The notes under the pieces are model-generated. The model was not told where the DNA came from, searched no databases, and saw nothing but the letters and a program-made list of their open reading frames with translations. Below are positions 56,776 to 64,000 of a DNA stretch of 64,000 nucleotides, one piece after another. Each line of letters opens with the position of its first letter. Position 1 is the stretch's first letter. Source of the DNA: Candidatus Heimdallarchaeota archaeon. GTDB taxonomy: Archaea; Asgardarchaeota; Heimdallarchaeia; Heimdallarchaeales; Heimdallarchaeaceae. Location of the stretch: the NCBI GenBank assembly GCA_021399345.1, contig JAAFKI010000112.1, positions 155,557-219,556 of the forward strand, written 5' to 3'. A program made the position numbers and the translations under genes.

Positions 56776-57822
56776 ATGAAAATCAATCCAGATTTCGCCA
56801 ACACTATTAGAGAAATAAGAGATAAAGCATTAGGAGAAAGATCCCATTCAAGAAAAGTAGTTCACTGGGTTGAGGATCACCGTCTTCGTTCTGGACCAGG
56901 TAAAGCGATTGTTTTCATTCTCCCAACCAAAGGTTGTTCTTGGGCTTTATCGAAAAGTGGTGGTTGTTCTATTTGTGGCTATATCTACGATAATCCTCAA
57001 GAACCTAATTTTGAGAATATGATGAAAAATTTCAAGGAAAAACTTCATGATTCCATAAAAGATGGAGAGAACTATTCGTTAAAGTTATTCACTAGTGGAA
57101 GTTTTCTAGATATTTCTGAAATTCCTGAGGAGATACAGAAAGAAATATTGGAAGAAGCTTCCCAATATAGAGAAATAACCGAAATTGTACTTGAATCTAG
57201 ACCAGAGTATGTTACAGAAAAGATAATGCAAATGATAAAAGAATCAATTGATATTGAAAAAATTGAGATAGCAATCGGATTAGAAAGTGCAAACGATAAT
57301 ATCTTAAAAAAATCTATCAACAAGGGATTTTTCTGGACAGACTTTGAAAAAGCTGCAGCTAGAATTTTCGATGTAGGAGCAAAAGTAAAGGCATATCTGT
57401 TATTTAAACCACCTTTTGTCTCTGAATATGATTCTATAAAGGATATTTTGCAAAGCGTGTCCAAGTTGAATAAACTTGGAGTTGATACTATTTCTATAAA
57501 TGCAATCAGTATACATAGAGGAACTTATCTTTCGATAATGTTTGAGAAAAACCAATACAGAACTCCTTGGTTATGGTCTCTACTGCACCTATGTAAAGAA
57601 ATAAAATCAAAATACCCCGATTTAAGATTAATTTGTGATGTTGTTGCAGGAGGAACTCAAAGAGGAGCACATAACTGTGGTGACTGCGACAAACAAATGA
57701 TAGAGACTTTGAAACAATTTGTTTTATCACAAAATTTAGAAGACTTAAACAATGAATTCAAATGTTCATGTCAAACAGAATGGAAAAGTTTTCTACTTCA
57801 AGAAAAAATTACTATTAGTTAG
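56776..57822 (+). CDS. raSEA: Radical SAM archaeosine synthase RaSEA
   Basis: 348 residues (COG1244). The iron-sulfur Cys set is TKGCSWALSKSGGCSICGY, spacing C-x9-C-x2-C, different from the standard C-x3-C-x2-C but typical of this group. Other conserved parts: FTSGSFLDISEIPEE, EIVLESRPEYV, IAIGLESANDNIL, and a C-terminal Cys cluster HNCGDCDKQM and FKCSCQTEW. It cleaves the lysine adduct made by ArcS. AGGTGA, spanning the ArcS stop, precedes the ATG, so the pair is translated together. Confidence 0.92.
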   Translation: MKINPDFANTIREIRDKALGERSHSRKVVHWVEDHRLRSGPGKAIVFILPTKGCSWALSKSGGCSICGYIYDNPQEPNFENMMKNFKEKLHDSIKDGENYSLKLFTSGSFLDISEIPEEIQKEILEEASQYREITEIVLESRPEYVTEKIMQMIKESIDIEKIEIAIGLESANDNILKKSINKGFFWTDFEKAAARIFDVGAKVKAYLLFKPPFVSEYDSIKDILQSVSKLNKLGVDTISINAISIHRGTYLSIMFEKNQYRTPWLWSLLHLCKEIKSKYPDLRLICDVVAGGTQRGAHNCGDCDKQMIETLKQFVLSQNLEDLNNEFKCSCQTEWKSFLLQEKITIS

Positions 57823-57851
57823 ATGGAAACAATATTTGTTATTAGATATTT

Positions 57852-58941
57852 TTATTCAGTCACTTGTTTATAGCCAAGTACCATATCTTTTATTCTACGT
57901 GCAATTCTCTCAAATACAGGATCCATCATAACAGCATCAACTTCTTTTGATGCAATTGCGTACATGAAATTTTTCTCATCTAAATTAACAAAGATTATTT
58001 GGTGTTTATTAGTAATATCGATTGCATTTTGTGTTTGTTCATCTTTCATAATTTCAAGGATATTAGAAAGGTATTTCTCACAAATTTTCTGAGTCTTGGC
58101 TACAAAATCCTCATCTAAACTACCATTCTGGAAAAACAATTCTGTATGCTCTTCGTCATGTTCAACAAACACAAGATGGTCTATACCTTGTATTGAGTTC
58201 AGTATATTAAACGTCACTGCACTAAGCATTTGTTCTGGGGATTGTTCTTCTTCAGGAGTTAATTGTTTCACCTTTGCAGACTGTTCTGCAGGTTTTGCTT
58301 GAGATTTTGAAACTAGCATCAAATCATCAAAACTAATAGGTACATCTACTAATTCTAAATCAAATTGTGTATCTAGAGCATATTGATGGGTTGTTGGACT
58401 TTCTTTGTTAATTACTGCCCTAAAAAGTTCTTCCACCGTCTGATTATAAACAGCTGATGCGCCTGAAAATACTTGCCCAGGATCAGCACTATGAAATTTA
58501 GACTTAGATTTACTTTCAAATTCATTAGAAATGTAATCTATAGCATCGTCAGCTTTAGATCTTTCACGTATTCCATGATTAAGAACATAGGTTATATCTT
58601 GTATCTTTCTAAAGGATATTTTTGATTTTGTTAGTTCTATCGTTCCACGATCAGATATTTTGGTTTCTTCAGTGAAAGAGCAAAAAGCTTTAACTAGATT
58701 TGTTAAGATATCAATCGGGCATTTCTCTTCATTGAAAATACTTTCCTTATAGATTACACCATCTTTATCCCCCAAAAAGAATGCATAAATTGTATCAGCA
58801 TGTTCAGCAATAATTTCCGAAGTTTGCCCTGTCGTTTGAATCTCCTCGTGTAATTATTATACTGTACTCATTATTGATTAATATTACTTTATCTGAAATA
58901 GCTGTCAAAATAACCTGCAGGATACCATTTTTCTCACTCAT
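57852..58941 (-). pseudogene. Longin/roadblock-like protein, reading frame shifted near its 5' end
   Basis: A promoter lies 20-32 bases before ATG 58941, which opens SEKNGILQVILTAISDKVILINNEYSII and stops at 58804. The main frame (57852-58775, 307 residues) has only a TTG at 58775, yet it stays open upstream to about 58846 and reads sensibly there (SEIIAEHADTIYAFFLG). Joined, this is one protein of about 350 residues: two domains with the strand-helix-strand layout of longin/roadblock proteins (about 1-120 and 230-340: QGIDHLVFVEHDEEHTELFF, KHQIIFVNLDEKNFMYAIASK) and a linker. Either a real frameshift, a programmed one, or a base error in the source. The function is unknown. Confidence 0.55.
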
Positions 58942-58960
58942 AGATAAGACAATAGAAACG

Positions 58961-58974
58961 TATAAATTCGTTTT
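58961..58974 (-). promoter_or_regulatory. Promoter of the frameshifted gene
   Basis: On the minus strand AAAACGAATTTATA, with the TATA box about 25 bases before ATG 58941. The first 12 bases are identical to the promoter-like element at 59026-59037 on the plus strand. Confidence 0.6.
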
Positions 58975-59025
58975 AAATTCTACGTACAATCAATTATCAA
59001 ATAGATGAATGACTCAAGATAATAC

Positions 59026-59040
59026 AAAACGAATTTAAAT
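59026..59040 (+). promoter_or_regulatory. Promoter of the sensor-kinase gene
   Basis: AAAACGAATTTAAAT: BRE ACGAA and TATA TTTAAAT. Transcription would start near 59063, giving a leader of about 54 bases before ATG 59117. The same 12-mer drives the opposite gene. Confidence 0.55.
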
Positions 59041-59116
59041 GAAACGCTTTATCATTAGAGTAGAAGAAACATAACAAGGGTAAAAATAGCATTTAATACA
59101 GAAAATCGGGATTAAT

Positions 59117-61207
59117 ATGGATGAAGATCTAGTAACTGAATCACTTGTAGAGTTCCTTAAATTATTAGCTAATGGAGACTTACTTGATAGTAGAATAAAA
59201 ATTTCTATGATTCAAAGAGCAAGTCGAGCTATTAAAAATGCACTAGATCCTGTTTTAATTTTGGTTAGCTATTATGATCATGAAAATCAATTTCTTTATC
59301 CAATTTGTATAGAAGAGGAGCAAATTGCAAAGAGTAATTTAGAAATTGAAATGGATGCTTTTGATCCTGAGAATCCTTACACTGAAGTATTTGCACAATC
59401 TGATATAGCTTGGTTTCCAACTGATGCCATTGCTGAAGGCAACAACTACAAGGTATTTCTAAAAAATCAGAACATTAGTGATTTCATTGTATGTCCGATG
59501 TATTTAGGGGACATTACTATTGGAGCAATAAGTGTTTTTCTCCATCCAAACACAGTAAAACACAACCAAGAAAGATATTTGTCTGTAATAAAAGAAATAT
59601 CATTGTTAATAATAGATATGCTTTCATTTTGGTACGGTCAGTACAGTTCTGGTTTAAAATTGCACCAAACGGATTTAATTGTAGAGATGTCAACCCTTAC
59701 TCTTGAAACTACTGAAATACAACTTATACTTGATCGAATTTTACCAAAAATTAAGTCAAAAACTGAGATTGAAGGATTAGGTGTGTTTATCAAAGATATT
59801 GCGGAAGTTTCTCTAATTCAAGATATAGGGTTGAGTGACCAAGTAAGAGAATACTTCAAATCGCCTCAACTAGTGATATCAAGCTTACCTTATTATAATA
59901 CTCCTAACAAAATTGAAGAAATTAATTTCCCACAATTTGAAGAGCAATATGGGGTAATTCTTCCTATCGGCTCCACAAATCTAATGCTAGGTTTTCTAGT
60001 TGTTGTTTCCGAGTCAATAGAAAAACTCTCAGAATCAAATATTCATTTTCTCCGAATTATGGTTAATCAATTATTTCTAACTCTTCAAAGAAAAAGACTT
60101 CTTGATGACATTCAACAGATAACTCAAACTTCTGAGTTTTCTTCTTTTCCTGTTATGCTTGTAAACAATAGATTTGAGATCATTTATCTCAATAAACAGG
60201 CTGAGAAAACATTTGGTTTTGATCACGATGAAACAATTGGATTAAAATTGGATTACTTGCTTGGCCTAGATTCAGATAAAGCTAAGGAAATGCTTCGGAA
60301 AACCCGTGATGTAATGGCAAATATCGCAAAAGATACTATGAAACTTGAAATAGAAATTTTTCAATTGGGGAAAAGAGATTCTAGAACCTTCTTTGTACAA
60401 TTATCTCCAACAATCAATAATCTAACTGGGGAATATTGTGTTGTTTTGTCTTTAGTTGATATTTCTGAAGCAACAAAATTACAATCCATCGCAGAAGAAT
60501 ACTCTAACCGATCAAAAATGTACCTAAATGTTTTAACACATGATATTTACAACATTCTTTTTGGAATCTCAGGTTATTATGAATTATTAACTGGCAGCAT
60601 TCCTCCTGAAGAAAACGTGATATTGGAAAGAGTAAATACTCTTGTAAGAAGAGGTACAGGAATAGTTCAAGATATACGATTATTATCTAATGTATTAGAT
60701 GTTTCAAGTGGAGCAGAAGTTCATTTTGTTCCGCTTAAGATGACTATTTTGAGATTACTTGAAAAGGTAAAGGAAGAACACAATGAAAATGAATTCAATA
60801 TAGATGTTAATTTGCCCAGTGTTATTAAGATTCTAGGAGGGGTTTTTCTTTATGATATGTTCTACTATGTTTTGAAGAGCTTAATATTGAAAACTGAAAG
60901 TAAGAAGATTAACATAGATATCAGCGGGAGAGAGATAATAGAAGATGATCAAGAATTCTTTGAGATAATGATTCTTGATAAAGAGGGTGTTGAACCTGAA
61001 CTCAATGATGAAATACAAAGAGTTATTGATGAATCACCTTTTGACGAAACTCTTCGTAAACATTTAGGTTTTCTGATTGTTAATGAAATAGCTAAAAAAT
61101 ATGACTATAATTTGTTTATTGAAGATATAGATAAAGAAGACTGGACAAAAGGATTAGCAATAAAAATTAAAATGCAAAAATCTGTTGAAAATGAAAAAGG
61201 AAACTAA
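59117..61207 (+). CDS. Sensor histidine-kinase-like protein with degenerate ATP-binding domain
   Basis: 696 residues, no membrane segment. Two GAF-like sensory domains (about 25-190, 195-330: GAISVFLHPN, GVILPIGSTNLMLGFLVVVS), a PAS domain (about 345-460: FEIIYLNKQAEKTFGFDHDE), a dimerisation helix with candidate phospho-acceptor His475 in LTHDIYNILFGISGYYELL, and a C-terminal half shaped like an ATPase domain. The N box is not canonical (LYDMFYYVLKSLIL lacks the N-x-x-x-N), and the G1 box reads ILDKEGVEPE instead of D-x-G-x-G. It may signal without kinase activity. No response regulator adjacent. Confidence 0.72.
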   Translation: MDEDLVTESLVEFLKLLANGDLLDSRIKISMIQRASRAIKNALDPVLILVSYYDHENQFLYPICIEEEQIAKSNLEIEMDAFDPENPYTEVFAQSDIAWFPTDAIAEGNNYKVFLKNQNISDFIVCPMYLGDITIGAISVFLHPNTVKHNQERYLSVIKEISLLIIDMLSFWYGQYSSGLKLHQTDLIVEMSTLTLETTEIQLILDRILPKIKSKTEIEGLGVFIKDIAEVSLIQDIGLSDQVREYFKSPQLVISSLPYYNTPNKIEEINFPQFEEQYGVILPIGSTNLMLGFLVVVSESIEKLSESNIHFLRIMVNQLFLTLQRKRLLDDIQQITQTSEFSSFPVMLVNNRFEIIYLNKQAEKTFGFDHDETIGLKLDYLLGLDSDKAKEMLRKTRDVMANIAKDTMKLEIEIFQLGKRDSRTFFVQLSPTINNLTGEYCVVLSLVDISEATKLQSIAEEYSNRSKMYLNVLTHDIYNILFGISGYYELLTGSIPPEENVILERVNTLVRRGTGIVQDIRLLSNVLDVSSGAEVHFVPLKMTILRLLEKVKEEHNENEFNIDVNLPSVIKILGGVFLYDMFYYVLKSLILKTESKKINIDISGREIIEDDQEFFEIMILDKEGVEPELNDEIQRVIDESPFDETLRKHLGFLIVNEIAKKYDYNLFIEDIDKEDWTKGLAIKIKMQKSVENEKGN

Positions 61208-61221
61208 ATGGAGGGACGAAC

Positions 61222-61494
61222 CTACAATCTAGTGATAAAAGTCATCTGAATTGATGATATTTCTTCGATTGAATTTAGAACATCCTCTAAATTATCTTGT
61301 GCACCATCTTCCTCTGGAATAATGAATTGACCAATTATACCAACTAACCCGAAGAATAGCGGTTTTTCCTCAGGATTATTTTGCATTTTCACTTTCTCTG
61401 GAAGCTTTAACCTTATAATTTCTTCTAATTTCTTAGGAGTTATTTCTGTAGTTTCTGGTCTAATTTCATATACTAATAAAACTTCACCCAACAT
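61222..61494 (-). CDS. ef1b: Translation elongation factor aEF-1beta
   Basis: 90 residues. GEVLLVYEIRPETTEIT, KPLFFGLVGIIGQFIIPEEDGA and SIEEISSIQMTFITRL match the archaeal EF-1beta guanine-exchange domain, which recharges aEF-1A with GTP. Start ATG 61494 chosen because GCAGGTGAAA ends next to it; a longer frame to 61551 would overlap the zinc-ribbon gene. It follows that gene by ten bases, the arrangement usual in archaea. Confidence 0.92.
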   Translation of the reverse strand: MLGEVLLVYEIRPETTEITPKKLEEIIRLKLPEKVKMQNNPEEKPLFFGLVGIIGQFIIPEEDGAQDNLEDVLNSIEEISSIQMTFITRL

Positions 61495-61504
61495 TTTCAC
61501 CTGC

Positions 61505-61687
61505 TTAAGGACCTTTAAAGTTGCATTTTGGGCATACATATTCATTTCCAAAAAGCCTACATTTTGGACATCTAATAATCAGAACATCATTACACTTTGG
61601 ACATGAAAAACGTGTATCTCCTTCATCACTAGGACTTATGACTCTATTACAGCTTGTGCATCTTGGCATATCAATCATTTTACTCAT
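61505..61687 (-). CDS. Zinc-ribbon protein linked to aEF-1beta
   Basis: 60 residues with four Cys pairs: CTSCNR, CPKCND, CPKC (in IIRCPKCRLF) and CPKCNFKG. This small double-zinc-ribbon protein is a common upstream neighbour of the aEF-1beta gene in archaea (DUF1610 group). It is thought to bind RNA or ribosomes; unproven. Confidence 0.9.
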   Translation of the reverse strand: MSKMIDMPRCTSCNRVISPSDEGDTRFSCPKCNDVLIIRCPKCRLFGNEYVCPKCNFKGP

Positions 61688-61932
61688 ATATAATCACGCG
61701 ATTGATTCTCTATAGAGTTACGTAAAGGTTGGTGTTTTAAGCTTTTTGAATTAACCTATTTTTATAGTTAGGCAAATTTTTCATCCTAGATGATGTTTAA
61801 GTAACACATTGAGTGTTGTAAAATCGTGTTAAGCATTTAATTAAGCCTTATACTATGGAAACCATCATAAAGGTTATATTAGGATTTTCCCATCTTAATT
61901 TATAATATTTTCAAAAGGAATGGAAGATTTAA

Positions 61933-63090
61933 ATGAGCGGTTACTCGCCAACGTGGACTAATAAAGGTAGTGATAAATTAAGAGCCCTTCAAGCAACAAA
62001 GATTCTAATGAATTCTCTAGAGAAAATAATAGCCTCTTTTGATGTTACTAATAGAGATACTGAACATGCCATTACTTCTGCAATAGCTGATGCTGTGTTC
62101 AATTTCTTTACTCCCCACAGAGATCTTGGAATTGAAGAGCAATTTGATCTTCTTATGGAATCTTTGGGATGGAAGAACATCAGGATTGAAAAAAATGAAG
62201 ATAATGCAGTAATACAACTTGGGGCAAATCGTTTCATAGCCTCAGAAGCGACCTATCACCCCTATCTAGTTATTGTTTCTGGGATCATGAAAGCATTAGG
62301 ATATTTCTTGTTTAATTCAGATGCTAGAGTAGAACAAATGCCAAGTCAATTTGAATCTCAACAATTACAGATAATTATACAAAAAGTTGACAATAAAATT
62401 CCTACTGTTCGTGCTCAAGAGATTTCTACTGAACCAAGTATGGCAACTTCCCCAGCTCAAACTAAAACTGAAGGTGTTTCTGGAGTAACACTGCAACCAA
62501 GTGCACCTGTTGAAGAGAAGGAGATTAAGGCAAGTTTGGATCTTGATTTAGATACAGTCTTCTCTCCGATTCTAAAAGAATATCCAACAACTATGGTTTT
62601 ACCTTTATTTCACAAAGTTTTGGCAGAAATTACATCCACTTTCTTTAGTGATATTGAGGATTCAAATGTTAAGAAAGCAAAAGAAGAATTCAACGATATA
62701 CATGTTCTGTTCTTAATTGAATTCCTTCTGATTAACATACGTGATTCAGAGCAAGATATCAAAGAAATCTCGTCAATGATTGGTCAATATGTTACCAAAG
62801 CTTTACAAGCAAAAGCAACAGATGACCTCAAAAATTACCTGCCTGCCGATATTATTTCAAGTATTTCACGAAGGGTGGCTTATGTAGAATATCCTGCGAG
62901 AACTTATTGTACTTATGCACCTGGTGAAAAATGTGTAGAAGGAAAACGCGATTTATGCGATTTTGTTTTATATATATGGGAAGGTATCTTAACAGTCTTA
63001 CTTCCAGAAAGTAATTTCAAAGTTGGTGAGCGAATACCATCTACAAGAAGAGGTAAATTCTGTCTTGTTGAATTTCTGAGGAATGAATGA
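61933..63090 (+). CDS. Two-domain protein with Cys-containing C-terminal output-like domain
   Basis: 385 residues, not recognised with certainty. Residues 20-155 form an alpha/beta domain of V4R-like appearance (GWKNIRIEKNEDNAVIQLG, PYLVIVSGIMKALGYFLF, QLQIIIQKVDNK), then a Pro/Thr linker, then a helical region and a Cys-bearing end: TYCTYAPGEKCVEGKRDLCD and GKFCLVEFLRNE, with spacing C-x7-C-x6-C. These cysteines could hold a metal or take part in redox sensing. Single gene with a long AT-rich leader (61688-61932). Confidence 0.6.
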   Translation: MSGYSPTWTNKGSDKLRALQATKILMNSLEKIIASFDVTNRDTEHAITSAIADAVFNFFTPHRDLGIEEQFDLLMESLGWKNIRIEKNEDNAVIQLGANRFIASEATYHPYLVIVSGIMKALGYFLFNSDARVEQMPSQFESQQLQIIIQKVDNKIPTVRAQEISTEPSMATSPAQTKTEGVSGVTLQPSAPVEEKEIKASLDLDLDTVFSPILKEYPTTMVLPLFHKVLAEITSTFFSDIEDSNVKKAKEEFNDIHVLFLIEFLLINIRDSEQDIKEISSMIGQYVTKALQAKATDDLKNYLPADIISSISRRVAYVEYPARTYCTYAPGEKCVEGKRDLCDFVLYIWEGILTVLLPESNFKVGERIPSTRRGKFCLVEFLRNE

Positions 63091-63217
63091 TACTTAGAAT
63101 CAAAGAAGATTTGCCTATTAGATACAATAATTTTATACTCAATTCTCTCTTTAGCATCTAATTGACATTTGAAAAGATATATAAGAATAAGATGGAGAAT
63201 AGCCATAAGGTGATTAA

Positions 63218-63682
63218 ATGGGAAGAAGAGTTGTAAAAAAAGTTTACAAAAATACTTATGCTCGAGGGCAAAGGGACACCAAAGAATTTGAGGATAGATT
63301 TTTAGCAAGAATAGAACTAATTTCACTAAAAGTTCTAGAAGACAGGGATCTCTTTGGTAATGAGTCAGAACTCTATTTTAGAGTAGGGCAAAGACCTAAT
63401 TATAGTAGTAGAATACCAAACAAAGGAACCATAAATCTAGAGAAAAATGAAGTGTTTAAACCACCAGAAGGTATGACACTTTATTCAGAATTTAGAAATG
63501 CTCCTCGTGGTGGAGTAATTCAAGTTCCCTTTCATGTTTTTGAAAGAGATCCAGGAAAGAATGATGATAAACTCATAGATCATGATTTAGCTGTTCCTTT
63601 AGGATCATCTGATTATAAAGTAATTACGCAAAACTCAATCAAAGTGAAGTTGAAGATATCAGGTCTAAGATCAAGATATTAG
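63218..63682 (+). CDS. C2-like beta-sandwich protein
   Basis: 154 residues. The predicted strands and loops resemble a C2 domain: FLARIELISLKVLEDRDLFG, SELYFRVGQRPNYSSR, GVIQVPFHVFERDPGKNDDK, LIDHDLAVPLGSSDYKV and IKVKLKIS. Asp residues of two loops (EDRD and ERD-x-x-x-NDD) are placed as in calcium-binding C2 domains. The N-terminus is basic. AAGGTGATTAA lies before the ATG, with TATATAAG about 37 bases upstream. Function unknown; lipid binding is a guess. Confidence 0.55.
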   Translation: MGRRVVKKVYKNTYARGQRDTKEFEDRFLARIELISLKVLEDRDLFGNESELYFRVGQRPNYSSRIPNKGTINLEKNEVFKPPEGMTLYSEFRNAPRGGVIQVPFHVFERDPGKNDDKLIDHDLAVPLGSSDYKVITQNSIKVKLKISGLRSRY

Positions 63683-63712
63683 CAAAAGATAACCACTATA
63701 ATAGACATCTCT

Positions 63713-64000
63713 TCATTTTTTCTTTTCTTTGTTTTTAAGGAGAAATTTTAAGCCTGTTGATAAAAGAATTGGCCACAGATTTAGATTCATAAGCAGATTG
63801 AAAACAATAGTTCTTTGATTGTCTATATCTCCAGATTCTGAAATTTTATTTCTAATACGGGGTTTATTTAGTAAATTGAAAAGTCGATCGAGATCCTTAG
63901 TAGATAATGAGTTGATATAAGACCGAATAAGTTTCATTACTTTCAAGTTTTGTTTTAACTCTTTTTTCCAGAGTTTCTGGTATTTTGAAAGATATTGGGA
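63713..64000 (-). CDS. C-terminal part of a larger protein (cut at right edge), perhaps geranylgeranyl reductase
   Basis: The frame is open from the window edge to the stop at 63713, so a start at 63946 would be artificial. The visible 95 residues are helical and basic: YLSKYQKLWKKELKQNLKVM, SYINSLSTKDLDRLFNLLN, and the tail TGLKFLLKNKEKKK. Helices with Y-x-x-x-W and L-S-x-x-D-L-D-x-L are typical for the end of archaeal geranylgeranyl-reductase-type flavoproteins, which would agree with the lipid genes here, but the active part is outside. Confidence 0.45.
   Translation of the reverse strand, partial: SQYLSKYQKLWKKELKQNLKVMKLIRSYINSLSTKDLDRLFNLLNKPRIRNKISESGDIDNQRTIVFNLLMNLNLWPILLSTGLKFLLKNKEKKK

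Noticed and set aside
57072..57464. 130-codon minus-strand frame inside the RaSEA gene
   Set aside because: Shadow of the coding strand; RaSEA is certain.
58804..58806. Reading the TGA at 58804-58806 as selenocysteine to join the two frames
   Set aside because: The main gene is in another frame, so readthrough would not join them, and no selenoprotein signal was seen.
61222..61551. 109-residue version of aEF-1beta
   Set aside because: The extra 19 residues overlap the zinc-ribbon gene and precede the ribosome-binding site at about 61497-61504.
62913..63326. 137-codon minus-strand frame across the end of the Cys-rich protein gene
   Set aside because: It is antisense to two well-supported genes and has no domain or start signal.

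Overview
The window is AT-rich (about two thirds A+T by eye) and archaeal. Evidence: TATA/BRE promoters, a tRNA-Lys with a bulge-helix-bulge intron, CDC48, FEN1, aEF-1beta, Trm5, archaeosine synthesis (ArcS + RaSEA), CTP-dependent riboflavin kinase, F420 enzymes and isoprenoid lipid genes. Small Ras/Rab-like and MglA-like GTPases sit next to longin-like and roadblock proteins, and there are several coiled-coil proteins. This mixture points to an Asgard archaeon, perhaps of the Heimdallarchaeia side; the lineage is inferred, since there is no rRNA here.

Layout. 1-10133 (minus): an operon reading degenerate transglutaminase-like membrane protein, giant surface protein with a DUF4129-like tail, small DUF4129-like protein, DUF4350 membrane protein, MoxR ATPase, and a cut-off DUF58-like gene at the left edge. 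10581-11276: thyX. 11345-19249 (minus): a second operon with the same core order: PrsW-like protease with zinc ribbons, Cys-rich membrane protein, DUF4129-like protein, DUF4350 protein, MoxR, DUF58, membrane protein. 19438-23691: small membrane protein, TPR protein, CofE, FrhB/FpoF-like protein, four-CBS protein with an HPF-like tail. 23825-24052: remnant of a TnpB gene. 24107-25547: Rab-like GTPase with a longin-like partner. 25669-32671: CDC48, NapH-like ferredoxin, THUMP-type methyltransferase, FEN1, PCMT. 32906-33819: roadblock plus MglA-like GTPase. 33846-40558: SDR, PaaK-like adenylating enzyme, M20 peptidase, tRNA-Lys(CUU), NosD-like protein, longin-like protein. 40651-45212: Trm5, DUF371, and an island of coiled-coil, roadblock and coiled-coil proteins. 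45340-50930: cis-prenyltransferase, GPN GTPase, CinA-like, trans-prenyl synthase, translin, glycerate 2-kinase. 50997-53902: RibL and RibK, isochorismatase-like protein, DNA-methylase-like protein, tRNA-Lys(UUU). 53955-57822: DUF6544, ArcS, RaSEA. 57852-64000: a gene with an apparent frameshift, a degenerate sensor kinase, EF-1beta with its zinc-ribbon partner, a two-domain Cys protein, a C2-like protein, and a cut-off gene at the right edge.

How the parts fit. The two MoxR operons look like parallel cell-surface assembly or quality-control machines: a MoxR ATPase plus DUF58 inside the cell, and DUF4350/DUF4129/surface proteins in or across the membrane. Cofactor genes form a theme: RibK+RibL make FMN and FAD, which ThyX can use; CofE and the FrhB-like protein belong to F420 metabolism. 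tRNA biology recurs (ArcS/RaSEA, Trm5, Trm11-like, two tRNA-Lys). The GTPase/longin/roadblock genes are the most eukaryote-like part. Many genes are translationally coupled: Shine-Dalgarno sequences lie inside the previous gene's stop region, and TTG/GTG starts are common. Others appear leaderless, with a TATA box 25-30 bases before the start codon.
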